From positions 62,001 to 126,000 of the forward strand of contig JAJPIS010000107.1 of the NCBI GenBank assembly GCA_021324635.1: a stretch of 64,000 bases of DNA. Reading direction: 5' to 3'. Shown here piece after piece: positions 17,371 through 26,310 of the stretch; within the stretch, counting starts at the first letter, position 1, and every line of letters starts with the position of its first letter. The translations under genes were made by a program, and so were the position numbers. Origin of the DNA: Gemmatimonadota bacterium. GTDB taxonomy: Bacteria > Gemmatimonadota > Gemmatimonadetes > Gemmatimonadales > Gemmatimonadaceae. The notes beneath the pieces are model-generated. The model was not told where the DNA came from. It saw only the letters and a program-made list of their open reading frames with translations, and ran no database searches.

Positions 17371-19059
17371 GTGAGGCCTGCTGCCGCCACGTCCGAGGAG
17401 CTGACCGAGCTGCCGTATCGCATTCTGATCACCGACGACATCGATGCCGACGGGGTCGCCCTCCTCGCTGCCGAGCCGGAGCTGGCGGTCGACGAGGTGC
17501 CGACACTTCCGCGCGACGAGCTGCTGGCGCGCATCGGGACGTACGACGCCCTCGTCGGGAGAAGCGCGACCCGGATCTCCCCCGAGTTGCTGCGCGCCGC
17601 CCCGCGGCTGGCGGTCGTGGGTCGGGCCGGCGTCGGTGTCGACAACATCGATGTCGAGCTCGCGACCGAGCTCGGGATCGCGATCATCAACGCGCCGGCC
17701 GGTAACACCGTCGCCGTGGCGGAGCTGTTCTTCGGGACCCTCATCGGCCTGCTCCGCAACATACCGCGGGCCGATCAGTCGATGCGTGAGGGCCGATGGG
17801 ACCGCGCGGCCCTGCTGGGGCGCGAGCTGAAGGGTCAGACGCTCGGCATCGTCGGGCTCGGCCGCATCGGTGGCGAGGTGGCCGGACGAGCGCAGGCCTT
17901 CGGCATGGACGTCGTCGCATTCGACCCATACATCGCCGACGCGCGCTGTCAGGCGCTCCGCGTGCGCCGGGCGGCGACGCTCGACGAGTTGCTCGAGGTG
18001 GCGAGCGTGCTCACCGTCCACACACCACTCACCACGGAGACGCGCGCCATGATCGGGTCGTCGGCGCTGAGCCGCCTCCCCGAGGGGGCCGTGGTCGTGA
18101 ACCTGGCGCGCGGCGGCATCGTCGACGAGTCGGCGCTCGCCGCGGCGCTCGAGTCGGGACACCTGGCCGGCGCAGTGCTCGACGTGTACACGACCGAGCC
18201 GCTGCCGTCGACCCACCCGCTACGCACCCTCCCCAACGTGCTCCTGACGCCGCACATCGGCGCGTCGACCGTCGAGGCTCAGCGGAGTGTCGCCGTGGAC
18301 GTGTGTCGCGCCGTACGGGACGCACTCCTGCGCGGCGAGATGTCGCGGTCCATCAATGCCGCCGGAGTGAGTGGCGGGGGCAATGCCTGGTATGACGCGC
18401 GGCCGGCCGTGACGCTGGCGGTGCGGCTCGCCGCGATTGGCCGCGCTCTCCTGGCGTCGGACGGCGCGCGGGCGCTCGACCGCATCGACGTGAGCGCCGG
18501 GGCGGCGTTCGCCGGCGCCCGGGATGCCTTGTTGGCGGCGAGTGCTCAGGGGGCCCTGAGCGCCGTCGTCGCCGGCGAGCGGCTCAATCTCATCAACGCG
18601 CGCGCGCTCGCCGCGGCCCGCGGCATTGCCCTCGCCTTCACCGATGCCGCCGCCGAGCAGTTGGATGAGGGTGTCAACGGCCTGTCGCACCGGATCGCGA
18701 TCCGGCTCAGCGCCGGCCAGCGCGCGATCACCATCACCGGGTCCGCGCACCCGGCGGGAGTCCCGCGGCTCACGCGCATCGGGGCGTTCCACGTGGACGT
18801 GCACCCGCGCGGCACCCTGGTGATCCTCGCCAACCGCGATGTTCCGGGCGTCATCGGGCACGTCGGCACGGTACTCGGCGCCGCGGGCGTCAATATCGCC
18901 GAGTATCACCAGGCCCGACTCGCCCAGGGGGGCGAAGCGCTGGCAGCGATCACGGTGGACGGTGTCGTGGACGGTGAGGCCGCGGACACATTGCGCGGCA
19001 CGCTCGAGGCACTCCCGGACGTTCGCTCGGCGACCGTGGTCTGTCTGTCGCCCGAGTGA
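17371..19059 (+). CDS. serA: D-3-phosphoglycerate dehydrogenase
   Basis: A 562-residue long-form SerA, which oxidises 3-phosphoglycerate to 3-phosphohydroxypyruvate with NAD, the first step of serine synthesis. Substrate-domain RILITDDIDADG leads into GRAGVGVDNIDVE, the Rossmann motif LGIVGLGRIGGEVAGRA, VVNLARGGIVDE and the catalytic LLTPHIGAS with its His. An intervening domain of about 130 residues and a C-terminal ACT domain (FHVDVHPRGTLVILANRDVPG ... ITVDG) follow, which is where serine feedback inhibition acts in this type. The GTG at 17371 abuts a candidate promoter. It heads a run of four same-strand genes. Confidence 0.95.
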   Translation: MRPAAATSEELTELPYRILITDDIDADGVALLAAEPELAVDEVPTLPRDELLARIGTYDALVGRSATRISPELLRAAPRLAVVGRAGVGVDNIDVELATELGIAIINAPAGNTVAVAELFFGTLIGLLRNIPRADQSMREGRWDRAALLGRELKGQTLGIVGLGRIGGEVAGRAQAFGMDVVAFDPYIADARCQALRVRRAATLDELLEVASVLTVHTPLTTETRAMIGSSALSRLPEGAVVVNLARGGIVDESALAAALESGHLAGAVLDVYTTEPLPSTHPLRTLPNVLLTPHIGASTVEAQRSVAVDVCRAVRDALLRGEMSRSINAAGVSGGGNAWYDARPAVTLAVRLAAIGRALLASDGARALDRIDVSAGAAFAGARDALLAASAQGALSAVVAGERLNLINARALAAARGIALAFTDAAAEQLDEGVNGLSHRIAIRLSAGQRAITITGSAHPAGVPRLTRIGAFHVDVHPRGTLVILANRDVPGVIGHVGTVLGAAGVNIAEYHQARLAQGGEALAAITVDGVVDGEAADTLRGTLEALPDVRSATVVCLSPE

Positions 19060-19084
19060 CACCCGCGTCATCTCGAGTGCCACA

Positions 19085-20449
19085 GTGCGGGCGGCGCTAA
19101 CGTCCGACCTCGCCATCCGCGAGGCGTATCAGGCGGACGTCTCCGGACTCCGGATGGTGCCGGAGGCGGTCGCGCGTCCGGCCTCGGAAGCCGAGGCGGT
19201 GGACGTGCTGCGGGAGGCCCAGGCGGCCGGGACGGCGGTGACCGCCGCCGGCGCGCAGAGCAGCACGACCGCGGCGTCGATCACCGACCGCGGCATCCTG
19301 CTCTCGATGCGGGCGTACCACGGGATCGTCGATGTCGATCCGATTGCCCGGACGGCCCGCGTGCGAGCCGGGACGCTCGTCGCCGACGTGAAGCAGGCCG
19401 TCGCGCCGCTCGGACTGACCTGGGCCCCGGACCCGACCAGCGAACACGAGAGCACGGTGGGTGGTGCGATCGCCTGCAACGCGTCGGGCGCGCGGACGTA
19501 CCGCTACGGACCGACGCGTGCCCATGTGGGGGCGCTCCGCGTGGCCCTCGCCGACGGCCGGGTCGTCGAGTTCCACCGACCGACGATCGAGAAGAATGCC
19601 GCGGGCTACGGGCTTGCCCAGGATCCCGTCGATTGGTTCATCGGGAGCGAGGGCACGTTGGCCGTGGTCCTCGAGGCCGAGCTGCGCCTCATGCCCAGAC
19701 CCACCGAGGTCGTCGGGCTCGCCCTGCCGTTCGCCGACGAGGCGCTGGCGCTCCGGTTCATCGGCGCGGCCCGGGAGGCACGCGACGTCGCCCCCCGGTG
19801 CCTGGAATACTTCGATGGCGCCGCGCTCGACATCGCGCGCAGCTGCGAGCAGGTCGACCTGCCAGCGCCCGCCGGTTCGACCCTCGTCTACACAGAGCAG
19901 GCCTGTGTGACGCCGTCCGCGCTCGACGCCTGGCTCGCGCTCGCCGAGGGACATGGCGCGGCCGCCGGCGATGTGGCCGTGTTCGAGGGAGAGAGTGCGA
20001 TCGCCCACGCCCGGGCGATGCGGCACGCCGTGCCGGCCGCCCTCAATGAGCGAGGCGCGAGCCTGCGGGGCACCGGCGGCCGGCGAGTGTCGACCGATTG
20101 GGCCGTTCCATTCGGCCGTCTCGAGGAGGCCATCGCTGCCGCGCGGGCGATCGCTGCCCGCTTCGGGGTACCGCCGGCGGTGACCTACGGGCACGCGGGG
20201 AACGGGCATCCGCACCAGAATTATCTCGCGCGCGATGCGCGTGAGGTCGCGACCATGGAGCGCGTCGTCGAGGAGACGCTCCGGACGGTGATCGCCATGG
20301 GTGGCACCATCGCCGCCGAGCACGGGATCGGGAAGCTCAAGCGTCGCTGGCTGCCGCTCCAGATGTCCTCGCTCCAGATCGCGGTCATGCGGGCCGTCAA
20401 GCGTGAGCTCGATCCGACCGGCCTGCTTGCACCCGGCAACATCTTCTGA
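19085..20449 (+). CDS. FAD-linked 2-hydroxyacid dehydrogenase (GlcD / D-2-hydroxyglutarate dehydrogenase type)
   Basis: A 454-residue VAO-family flavoprotein. The FAD-binding part shows VPEAVARPASEAEAVDVLR, SSTTAASITDRGILLSMRAY and DPTSEHESTVGGAIACNASG; the C-terminal domain shows the metal/substrate motif YGHAGNGHPHQNYL and IAAEHGIGKLKRRWL. This fits glycolate oxidase GlcD, D-lactate or D-2-hydroxyglutarate dehydrogenases. Because it sits between serA and serB, the most useful guess is removal of D-2-hydroxyglutarate made by SerA side activity, as described for Pseudomonas. This is inference. GTG 19085 is chosen as the first start after serA that precedes the conserved domain. Its stop overlaps the serB ATG as TGATG. 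Confidence 0.85.
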   Translation: MRAALTSDLAIREAYQADVSGLRMVPEAVARPASEAEAVDVLREAQAAGTAVTAAGAQSSTTAASITDRGILLSMRAYHGIVDVDPIARTARVRAGTLVADVKQAVAPLGLTWAPDPTSEHESTVGGAIACNASGARTYRYGPTRAHVGALRVALADGRVVEFHRPTIEKNAAGYGLAQDPVDWFIGSEGTLAVVLEAELRLMPRPTEVVGLALPFADEALALRFIGAAREARDVAPRCLEYFDGAALDIARSCEQVDLPAPAGSTLVYTEQACVTPSALDAWLALAEGHGAAAGDVAVFEGESAIAHARAMRHAVPAALNERGASLRGTGGRRVSTDWAVPFGRLEEAIAAARAIAARFGVPPAVTYGHAGNGHPHQNYLARDAREVATMERVVEETLRTVIAMGGTIAAEHGIGKLKRRWLPLQMSSLQIAVMRAVKRELDPTGLLAPGNIF

Positions 20450-21168
20450 TGCACGCCTCGACGACGCCCGCTCGCGGTCCCGCCGCCCGGCTCGCCCAGT
20501 TCGCGTCGCTCGTGCTCGATGTGGATTCGACCCTCAGCCGCATCGAAGGGATCGAGTGGCTCGCTCAGCGGCGAGGGCCCGGCGTCGCCCGGACGGTCGG
20601 GGAGATGACCGAGCGCGCCATGTCCGGTGCCATCCCCCTGGATGCGGTCTATGGACAGCGCCTCGCCCTCGTGCGGCCGGCGCGCGCCGACATCGACGCC
20701 CTGGCATCGGCGTATGTCGACGGCATCATGCCCGGCGCGCGGCGCGCGCTCGAGGCCGTGCACCGCCAGGGGGTCCGGGTGGTGCTCGTGAGCGGTGGCG
20801 TCCGGCAGGCGATTCTGCCGCTGGCGAGCGCCGTCGGCGTGGACGAGCGCGACGTCCATGCGGTCCCCCTGGAGTTCGCGCCCGACGGGACCTATGTCGG
20901 CTTCGATGCCGGTTCGCCACTGGCACGCCGCGGCGGGAAGCCGGTCGTGGTCGCGGCGCTCGGGCTGCCCAGGGCGGTGTTGGCGCTGGGAGATGGCAAC
21001 ACCGACGCCGAGCTCAAGACCGCCGTGCCCGGCGGCCAGCAGGTGGTCGATGCGTTCGCCGCGTTTGTCGGGGTCGCGCGCCGGCCGGCGGTGGTCGCGG
21101 TCGCAGACTATGTCGTCGCGCGCTTCGATCAGCTCCCCCCGATCGTCCTGGGCACCGCTGTCCAATGA
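20449..21168 (+). CDS. serB: Phosphoserine phosphatase (HAD family)
   Basis: A 239-residue HAD phosphatase releasing phosphate from phosphoserine, the last step of serine synthesis. The nucleophile motif reads LVLDVDSTLS (DxDST), motif II is VVLVSGG, and motif III/IV is ALGDGNTDAELK. The helical cap EGIEWLAQRRG with a Glu after the nucleophile is characteristic of phosphoserine phosphatases. No ACT domain is attached. It is coupled on both sides: TGATG with the flavoprotein upstream and ATGA with the aminotransferase downstream. Confidence 0.92.
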   Translation: MHASTTPARGPAARLAQFASLVLDVDSTLSRIEGIEWLAQRRGPGVARTVGEMTERAMSGAIPLDAVYGQRLALVRPARADIDALASAYVDGIMPGARRALEAVHRQGVRVVLVSGGVRQAILPLASAVGVDERDVHAVPLEFAPDGTYVGFDAGSPLARRGGKPVVVAALGLPRAVLALGDGNTDAELKTAVPGGQQVVDAFAAFVGVARRPAVVAVADYVVARFDQLPPIVLGTAVQ

Positions 21169-22331
21169 CGGCCACCGATCCTCACCCGTCGCCGCACCCG
21201 ACGCCGCGCCCCGCGCCTCGCCCCGGCTCCACTCGGATCGGACGCGAGACGTTCTTCCTCCCCGGACCGACCGAGGTACGTCCCGCCGTTCTCGCGGCGA
21301 TGACGCGCCCGATGATCGGGCACCGGAGCGCCGCGTTCCGCGCGCTCTTCGCGCGCTTGCAGGATGGTCTCCGCACGGTGTTCGGCACGCAGCGTCCGGT
21401 CTTCATTGCCTCCAGTTCGGCAACGGGCCTCATGGAGGCCGCGATCCGCAACGCCCCTGCGGGCCCGGTGCTGGCGCTGGTGAACGGGGGGTTTTCGGAG
21501 CGTTTCGCGAGAATCGCCGCCGCGTGCGGTCGTCGCGTCGACCGGTACGACGTACCGTGGGGCAGCGTTCACGATCCGGCCATCGTGACGACGCGGATAC
21601 GGGATGGCGGGCACACGACCGTCACGGTGGTCCACTCCGAGACATCGACGGGCGTACTGACGGATGTCCGCGCCATCGCCGATGCGGCACACGCCGCCGG
21701 CGCGGTGTGCTGCGTCGACAGCGTCTCGGGGATCCGCGGGGCCGAGCTCCGGTTCGACGCCTGGGGACTCGACTTCGTGCTGACCGGCTCGCAGAAGGCG
21801 CTGGCCCTGCCGCCGGGTCTCGCCTTCGCCGTCGCCTCGGACGCGTTCGTCGGACGTGGCGCCAGCGAGAACCGGGGCGTCTACTTCGATCTCGCCGAGT
21901 TTGCCACCGCCGCGGCACGGGATGAGGCGCCCAACACGCCCGCCCTACCGCTGTACTTCGCGCTCGACGTACAACTCGAGGCCGTCCTGGCGGAAGGCCT
22001 CGAGCAGGCCTGGGCTCGGCACGCCGCGATGGCTGCACGCACGGCGGCCTGGGTCGACGAGCTACGGCGGGAGGGCATCGCGCTCGCCATTCTGGCCCCC
22101 GCGGGGCATCGGTCGCCGACCGTCACGGCGGTTGTCCTGCCACCCGCGGTATCCGCAAAGGCCGTCGTCGACGCGGTCGCGGCACGCGGGTTCACGATCG
22201 GGACGGGCTACGGGCGGCTCGCGGACACCACGATCCGCATCGGCCACATGGGAGACCACACCGTGGGCGGCCTGGCCGACTGCCTGGCCGCCTGCCGGAG
22301 TGCCCTGATCGAGGTGGCGAAGCCCGGCTGA
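21165..22331 (+). CDS. Class V aminotransferase, likely phosphoserine or serine-glyoxylate aminotransferase
   Basis: A 388-residue PLP enzyme of the class V (alanine-glyoxylate/serine-glyoxylate) group. FFLPGPTEVRPAVLAAMTRP, MIGHRSAAFRALF, VHSETSTGVLTDVRAIAD and the PLP lysine in TGSQKALALPPGLAF are clear. In this operon, with serA and serB but no classical serC, it most likely makes phosphoserine from phosphohydroxypyruvate and glutamate. An alternative is serine-glyoxylate transamination, which would connect to one-carbon metabolism. The ATG overlaps the serB stop. The proline/histidine-rich first 20 residues are variable. Confidence 0.88.
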   Translation: MTATDPHPSPHPTPRPAPRPGSTRIGRETFFLPGPTEVRPAVLAAMTRPMIGHRSAAFRALFARLQDGLRTVFGTQRPVFIASSSATGLMEAAIRNAPAGPVLALVNGGFSERFARIAAACGRRVDRYDVPWGSVHDPAIVTTRIRDGGHTTVTVVHSETSTGVLTDVRAIADAAHAAGAVCCVDSVSGIRGAELRFDAWGLDFVLTGSQKALALPPGLAFAVASDAFVGRGASENRGVYFDLAEFATAAARDEAPNTPALPLYFALDVQLEAVLAEGLEQAWARHAAMAARTAAWVDELRREGIALAILAPAGHRSPTVTAVVLPPAVSAKAVVDAVAARGFTIGTGYGRLADTTIRIGHMGDHTVGGLADCLAACRSALIEVAKPG

Positions 22332-22462
22332 GATCGCTCGACCCGAAAAAGAGTGTCCGGCCCTCTGTGCCTCGAACGTCGACCTGGGTGAAAGCAGGAC
22401 GGCCACACACTGTGCGCACCGCCAATCCGGCGGCGCGCTCCACCGAGGAGGAGGTCCGACCC

Positions 22463-22654
22463 ATGTGTCCCGCGTGTCTCGCTTCCGTGGCACTCGTCGC
22501 CACGGGCACCACCTCGACCGGCGCGCTCACCGCGTGGGTCGTCCGCCGCCGGCCGCGCCCGGCCCGAGCGCCGTACCCCGAGGCCCGCGCGGCTCACGTC
22601 GGGCTCATCGCCCCGGCCCGCTCGAACACTTCGACCCAGGAGAACGGCAAGTGA
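22463..22654 (+). CDS. Small CPAC-motif membrane protein
   Basis: A 63-residue protein with MCPACLASVALVATGTTSTG at the start, a thioredoxin-like CxxC directly before one hydrophobic segment, then a basic tail. GAGGAGGAG lies upstream of the ATG. Its stop overlaps the GTG of the DUF899 gene (GTGA), so they are co-translated. Small CPxC membrane proteins of this kind commonly sit beside DUF899 genes; a redox role is plausible but not shown. Confidence 0.75.
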   Translation: MCPACLASVALVATGTTSTGALTAWVVRRRPRPARAPYPEARAAHVGLIAPARSNTSTQENGK

Positions 22655-23367
22655 CCACCCCGACTGTCGCCACACGCGAGGAATGGCTGGCTGCCCGGCT
22701 GCGACTGCTACAGGCCGAGAAGGAGCTCACCCACCAACGCGATGCCCTGACCGCGATCCGCCGCGCCATGCCGATGGTGCGTGTCGACAAGCCGTACACG
22801 TTCGAGGGTCCGAGCGGACCGGCGACGCTGGGCGACCTCTTCGGCCCGCACCCACAGCTTCTGGTCTACCACTTCATGTTCGACCCGCGCGCCGACGAAG
22901 GGTGCCGAAGCTGCTCGTATTTCGCGGACAACGTCGCCGGAGCGGTGCAACACCTCGCGGCGCGCAACACGTCGTTCGTCGCCGTCTCGCGGGCGGCGAT
23001 CGCCAAGATCCAAACCTTCAAGCGCCGCATGGGGTGGACGTTCCCATGGGTCTCGTCGAGCACCTCGGACTTCAACTATGACTTCCGCGTGACGGTCGAC
23101 CGCTCCCGGAACATGGAGCACAACTACCAGAGCGCGCAGGCGCTATTCGACCGGGGTGAGCTGTGGGCACTCGAGGGCGAGCTCCCCGGCCTCAGCGTGT
23201 TCTATCGTCACGGGAGCGAGATCTATCACTCCTACTCGACGTACCAGCGTGGCCTCGATCCGTTCCTCAACACCTACACGCTGCTCGACCTCACGCCGCT
23301 CGGCCGCCAGGAGGACGACGGCCGCATCATGCAGTGGATCCGACACCACGACCGCTACGCGGCGTGA
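22651..23367 (+). CDS. DUF899 thioredoxin-like family protein
   Basis: A 238-residue cytoplasmic protein of the DUF899 family. The pattern TREEWLAARLRLLQAEKELT at the N-terminus, LVYHFMFDPRADEGCRSCSYFADN with its Cys-x-x-Cys, and the C-terminal YQRGLDPFLNTYTLLDLTP are characteristic. The fold is related to thioredoxins and AhpC; the reaction is unknown. It starts at GTG inside the end of the CPAC gene and is followed by the DGPF/sigma genes, so the group may be one transcription unit. Confidence 0.9.
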   Translation: MTTPTVATREEWLAARLRLLQAEKELTHQRDALTAIRRAMPMVRVDKPYTFEGPSGPATLGDLFGPHPQLLVYHFMFDPRADEGCRSCSYFADNVAGAVQHLAARNTSFVAVSRAAIAKIQTFKRRMGWTFPWVSSSTSDFNYDFRVTVDRSRNMEHNYQSAQALFDRGELWALEGELPGLSVFYRHGSEIYHSYSTYQRGLDPFLNTYTLLDLTPLGRQEDDGRIMQWIRHHDRYAA

Positions 23368-23472
23368 GTGACCGTGCTCGGCGCGGCGGGATGGACCGCG
23401 CCGAGCGCGCTGGCGTGTCCCTGCGCACATTACCCGACAGGGCGACGACTCGTCGCAACGGCGGAAGAGACC

Positions 23473-23817
23473 ATGGGTGAATTCGTCTATCTCATTCGCA
23501 ATTCGGATCCCGCAACACTCGCCGGCTCGGGGCCGAACCAGTCCATGCAGAAATGGCTCGACTGGATGCGGCACCTCGAGGCGGGGGGCCATCTCAAGAA
23601 CCCGGGCCAGCCCCTGTCGCGCGTCGGGAGCGTGGTCCGAGGGCCGGACCGGGTAGTCACGGATGGGCCCTACGCCGAGACGAAGGACGTCATCGGCGGG
23701 TTCCTCATCATTGAAGCGGCGGACCTCGCCGATGCGGTGGAGCTGGCGAAGGGTTGCCCGATTCTGTCCCGCGGGGGCGCCGTCGAAGTGCGGGCCGTCG
23801 CGCGCCCCGACGCATAG
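23473..23817 (+). CDS. DGPF/YCII-domain protein
   Basis: A 114-residue protein of the YCII-related (DGPF) family. It starts MGEFVYLIRNSDPA and carries the naming motif as TDGPYAETKDVIGGFLIIEA. Such proteins are encoded next to ECF sigma factors of group ECF42, and here the sigma gene starts four bases after this stop. Biochemical role unknown. The ATG at 23473 fits the family start and has GGAAGAG upstream; the track ORF adds 35 unlikely residues. Confidence 0.88.
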   Translation: MGEFVYLIRNSDPATLAGSGPNQSMQKWLDWMRHLEAGGHLKNPGQPLSRVGSVVRGPDRVVTDGPYAETKDVIGGFLIIEAADLADAVELAKGCPILSRGGAVEVRAVARPDA

Positions 23818-23820
23818 GGC

Positions 23821-25079
23821 GTGGACCCGGACCTGCCCGCCGTCCTGTTTCGCCGCGAATCCGGGCGGCTGGTCGCGGCGTTGACGCGTGTGTTCGGTGT
23901 CGCGAACCTCGCGCTCGCCGAGGACGTCGTGCAGGATGCATTCTGCCGTGCGCTCGAGGTCTGGAAACATACGGGCGTCCCGGACAATCCGGCGGCGTGG
24001 CTCATGGCGGCGGCAAAGAATCGCGCGCTCGACGTGATCCGGCGCGAGCGCACCGCGACCGCGTACGCGCCAGAGATGGGCCGGTGGCTCCAGACGGAAT
24101 GGACGGCGGCGCCTGCGATCGACGAAGCATTTGCGGGCGAAGCGATCCGCGACGAGCAACTGCGGATGATCTTCTCCTGCTGTCATCCGCGCCTGCCGGA
24201 AGAAGCCCAGATCGTCCTCGTGCTTCACATTCTCTGCGGTTTCAGCACCGCGGAGATCGCCGCCGCGCTGCTCAGCGGGTATGCAGGCATCGAAAAGCGC
24301 TTGTCGCGCGGAAAGAAAGCGCTCGCCGCGTCGAAACGCCTGTTCGATCTCCGCGACGCCGACTTCGACGACCGGCTCTCGAGCGTGCACCGCGCGTTGT
24401 ACCTGCTGTTCAACGAGGGCTATCACGGCGCGGGGCAGAGAGCTCCGTTCAGGCCGACCTCTGCCGGGAGGCGATGCGCCTCACCGGGCTGCTCCGTGAG
24501 TCTCCACGCACCGGAACGCCGACGACGACCGCTCTCGCGGCCCTCATGGCGCTGCACGCGGCGCGCTTGCCGGCGCGGCTCGACACGGTGGGAGAGCTGA
24601 GCCCGTTCGCGGAGCAGGACCGTGCGCGCTGGGATCAACGCCTGCTACGCGAAGGCCTCGAGCTGCTCGAGGCATCGGCCGTCGGCGAGACCCTCTCGCC
24701 GTATCACGTCGAGGCGGCGATCGCCGCGGTTCACGCCACCGCCGAGCGCGCTGATGACACCGATTGGGAGACGGTGGTCGAGCTGTACGACCGGCTGATG
24801 GTGCTGCGTCCGTCGCCCGTCGTCGCGCTCAATCGCGCCGTCGCGGTCGCCCAGCTCGAGGGCGCGGAGCATGGCCTCGCGGAGATCGCAGGCATCGAGG
24901 ATGTCGAACGGCTCGCCCGCTACCCGTTCTACCCGGCGGCGATCGCCGAACTGGAGATGCGCCTCGGACGCGTGGCGGACGCGCGCGGGCATTTTCTTCG
25001 CGCGATGGAGCTGGCGCGCAATCCGATGGAACGGCGCTACATCGAGCGCCGACTCGACGCGTGCGGCCCGTCGCGATAG
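23821..25079 (+). pseudogene. ECF42-like sigma factor with C-terminal extension, broken by a frameshift
   Basis: Region 2 (LAEDVVQDAFCRALEVWKHT, NPAAWLMAAAKNRALDVIRR) and region 4 (LCGFSTAEIAAALLSG ... IEKRLSRGKKAL) are intact from GTG 23821. The long ECF42 extension starts with LYLLFNEGYHGA, then the frame goes wrong near 24433. The remainder (ESSVQADLCREAMRLTGLL to RRYIERRLDACG), including the helical TPR-like part, is intact in another frame ending at 25079. Adding one G to the GGG at 24433-24435 would restore one protein of about 419 residues reading GYHGAGAESSVQADLC. The cause may be a real mutation or an assembly error in a G run. If real, the sigma would lose its regulatory extension. 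Confidence 0.85.
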
Positions 25080-25144
25080 GGCGTCGGTCAGATCAGCGGT
25101 TCCCGCCGGACCCCTGGGCGGTGCTCCCGGGCCCCGCCACGTCG

Positions 25145-26126
25145 TCACGGGATCAGCACCGCGGCACCGTCCACGGCGCCGCGCCGGAGCTCGGCCAGCG
25201 CGCGGTTGGCGTGGGCCAGCCGGTACGGGGCGATGGTCGTGCGGACCGGGATCGTCGGCGCGAGGGCCAGGAATTCCTCGGCGTCGCGTCGGGTGAGATT
25301 GGCGACCGAGCGGAGGATGCGTTCCCCCCACAGGAGCTCGTACGGGAACTGTGGAATGTCGCTCATGTGGATTCCCGCGCAGACAACGGTCCCGCCGGGC
25401 TCGATGGCGCGAAGCGCCGCCGGCACCAGCGCGCCCACCGGCGCGAAGATGATCGCCGCGTCGAGCGGTTCAGGGGGCGCGCTCTCGGAGCTCCCGGCCC
25501 ACTCGGCACCGAGGCTGCGCGCGAACGCCTGACCGGTGACGTCGTTGCGCCGCGTGAACGCGAACACACGACGTCCCTCGGCGCGAGCCACCTGGGCGAC
25601 GATGTGCGCGGACGCCCCGAAGCCGTACCCCGAGCCGTCCGGCATCGCCCGCGGCGCGCAACGCGCGGTATCCGATGAGACCCGCACAGAGCAGGGGCGC
25701 GGCCTCTGCGTCGTCGTAGTGGTCGGGGATCGCGACCGCAAAGCGCTCGTCGGCGATCGCGAACTCCGCGTAGCCGCCCGGCAAGGTGTAGCCCGTGAAG
25801 CGCGCAAAGGGGCACAGATTTTCCTGCCCGCGCAGGCAGAATTGGCAGATCCCGCACGCCCAGCCGAGCCACGGCACTCCGATCCGCGCGCCGATCTCGA
25901 AGCGCCGGGCACCCGGACCGCGGTCGACCACCGAGGCCACGATCTCATGGCCGAGCACCAGTGGCAGTGCCGGATCCGTCAGCTCACCGTCGAGCACGTG
26001 CAGGTCCGTGCGACAGACACCGCACGCGTGCACTCGGGCGACAATCTGTCCGGCACGCGGATGCGGCTGCTCGACGTCGGCGAGCCGCAGCGGATGCTTC
26101 GGAGCGTCCAGAAGCATGGCGCGCAT
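25145..26126 (-). pseudogene. Zinc-dependent alcohol dehydrogenase, frameshifted
   Basis: The N-terminal half (25630-26126) is a GroES-like zinc alcohol dehydrogenase: HACGVCRTDLHVLDGEL, the zinc ligand region LVLGHEIVASVV, and the structural zinc cysteines in GWACGICQFCLRGQENLC. The NAD-binding half (GYGFGASAHIVAQVARAEGR onward) continues in another frame to 25145. The break lies at the GGGG run near 25628-25633 on the minus strand; removing one G, or adding two bases, joins the halves into about 327 residues. Intact relatives read LGLYGFGASAH here, so a two-base loss is the likelier event. Would oxidise an alcohol with NAD(P) if whole. Confidence 0.85.
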
Positions 26127-26310
26127 GTCAACCCCGATCGTTCATGGCGTGATCGACCGCGACTCGCTGACGGTCGGCGGGTGGCGGGCGGCGGTAGGGT
26201 CCGGCGCCTAATGCTAGACGCAAGTCGGCCGCCGTGGCGCCCGCGTCCGACCTGGCGGCGGACTCACCGGGATTCCCCCGGCGGGCGACGCCCGTTACTC
26301 TGGCTTGTCC

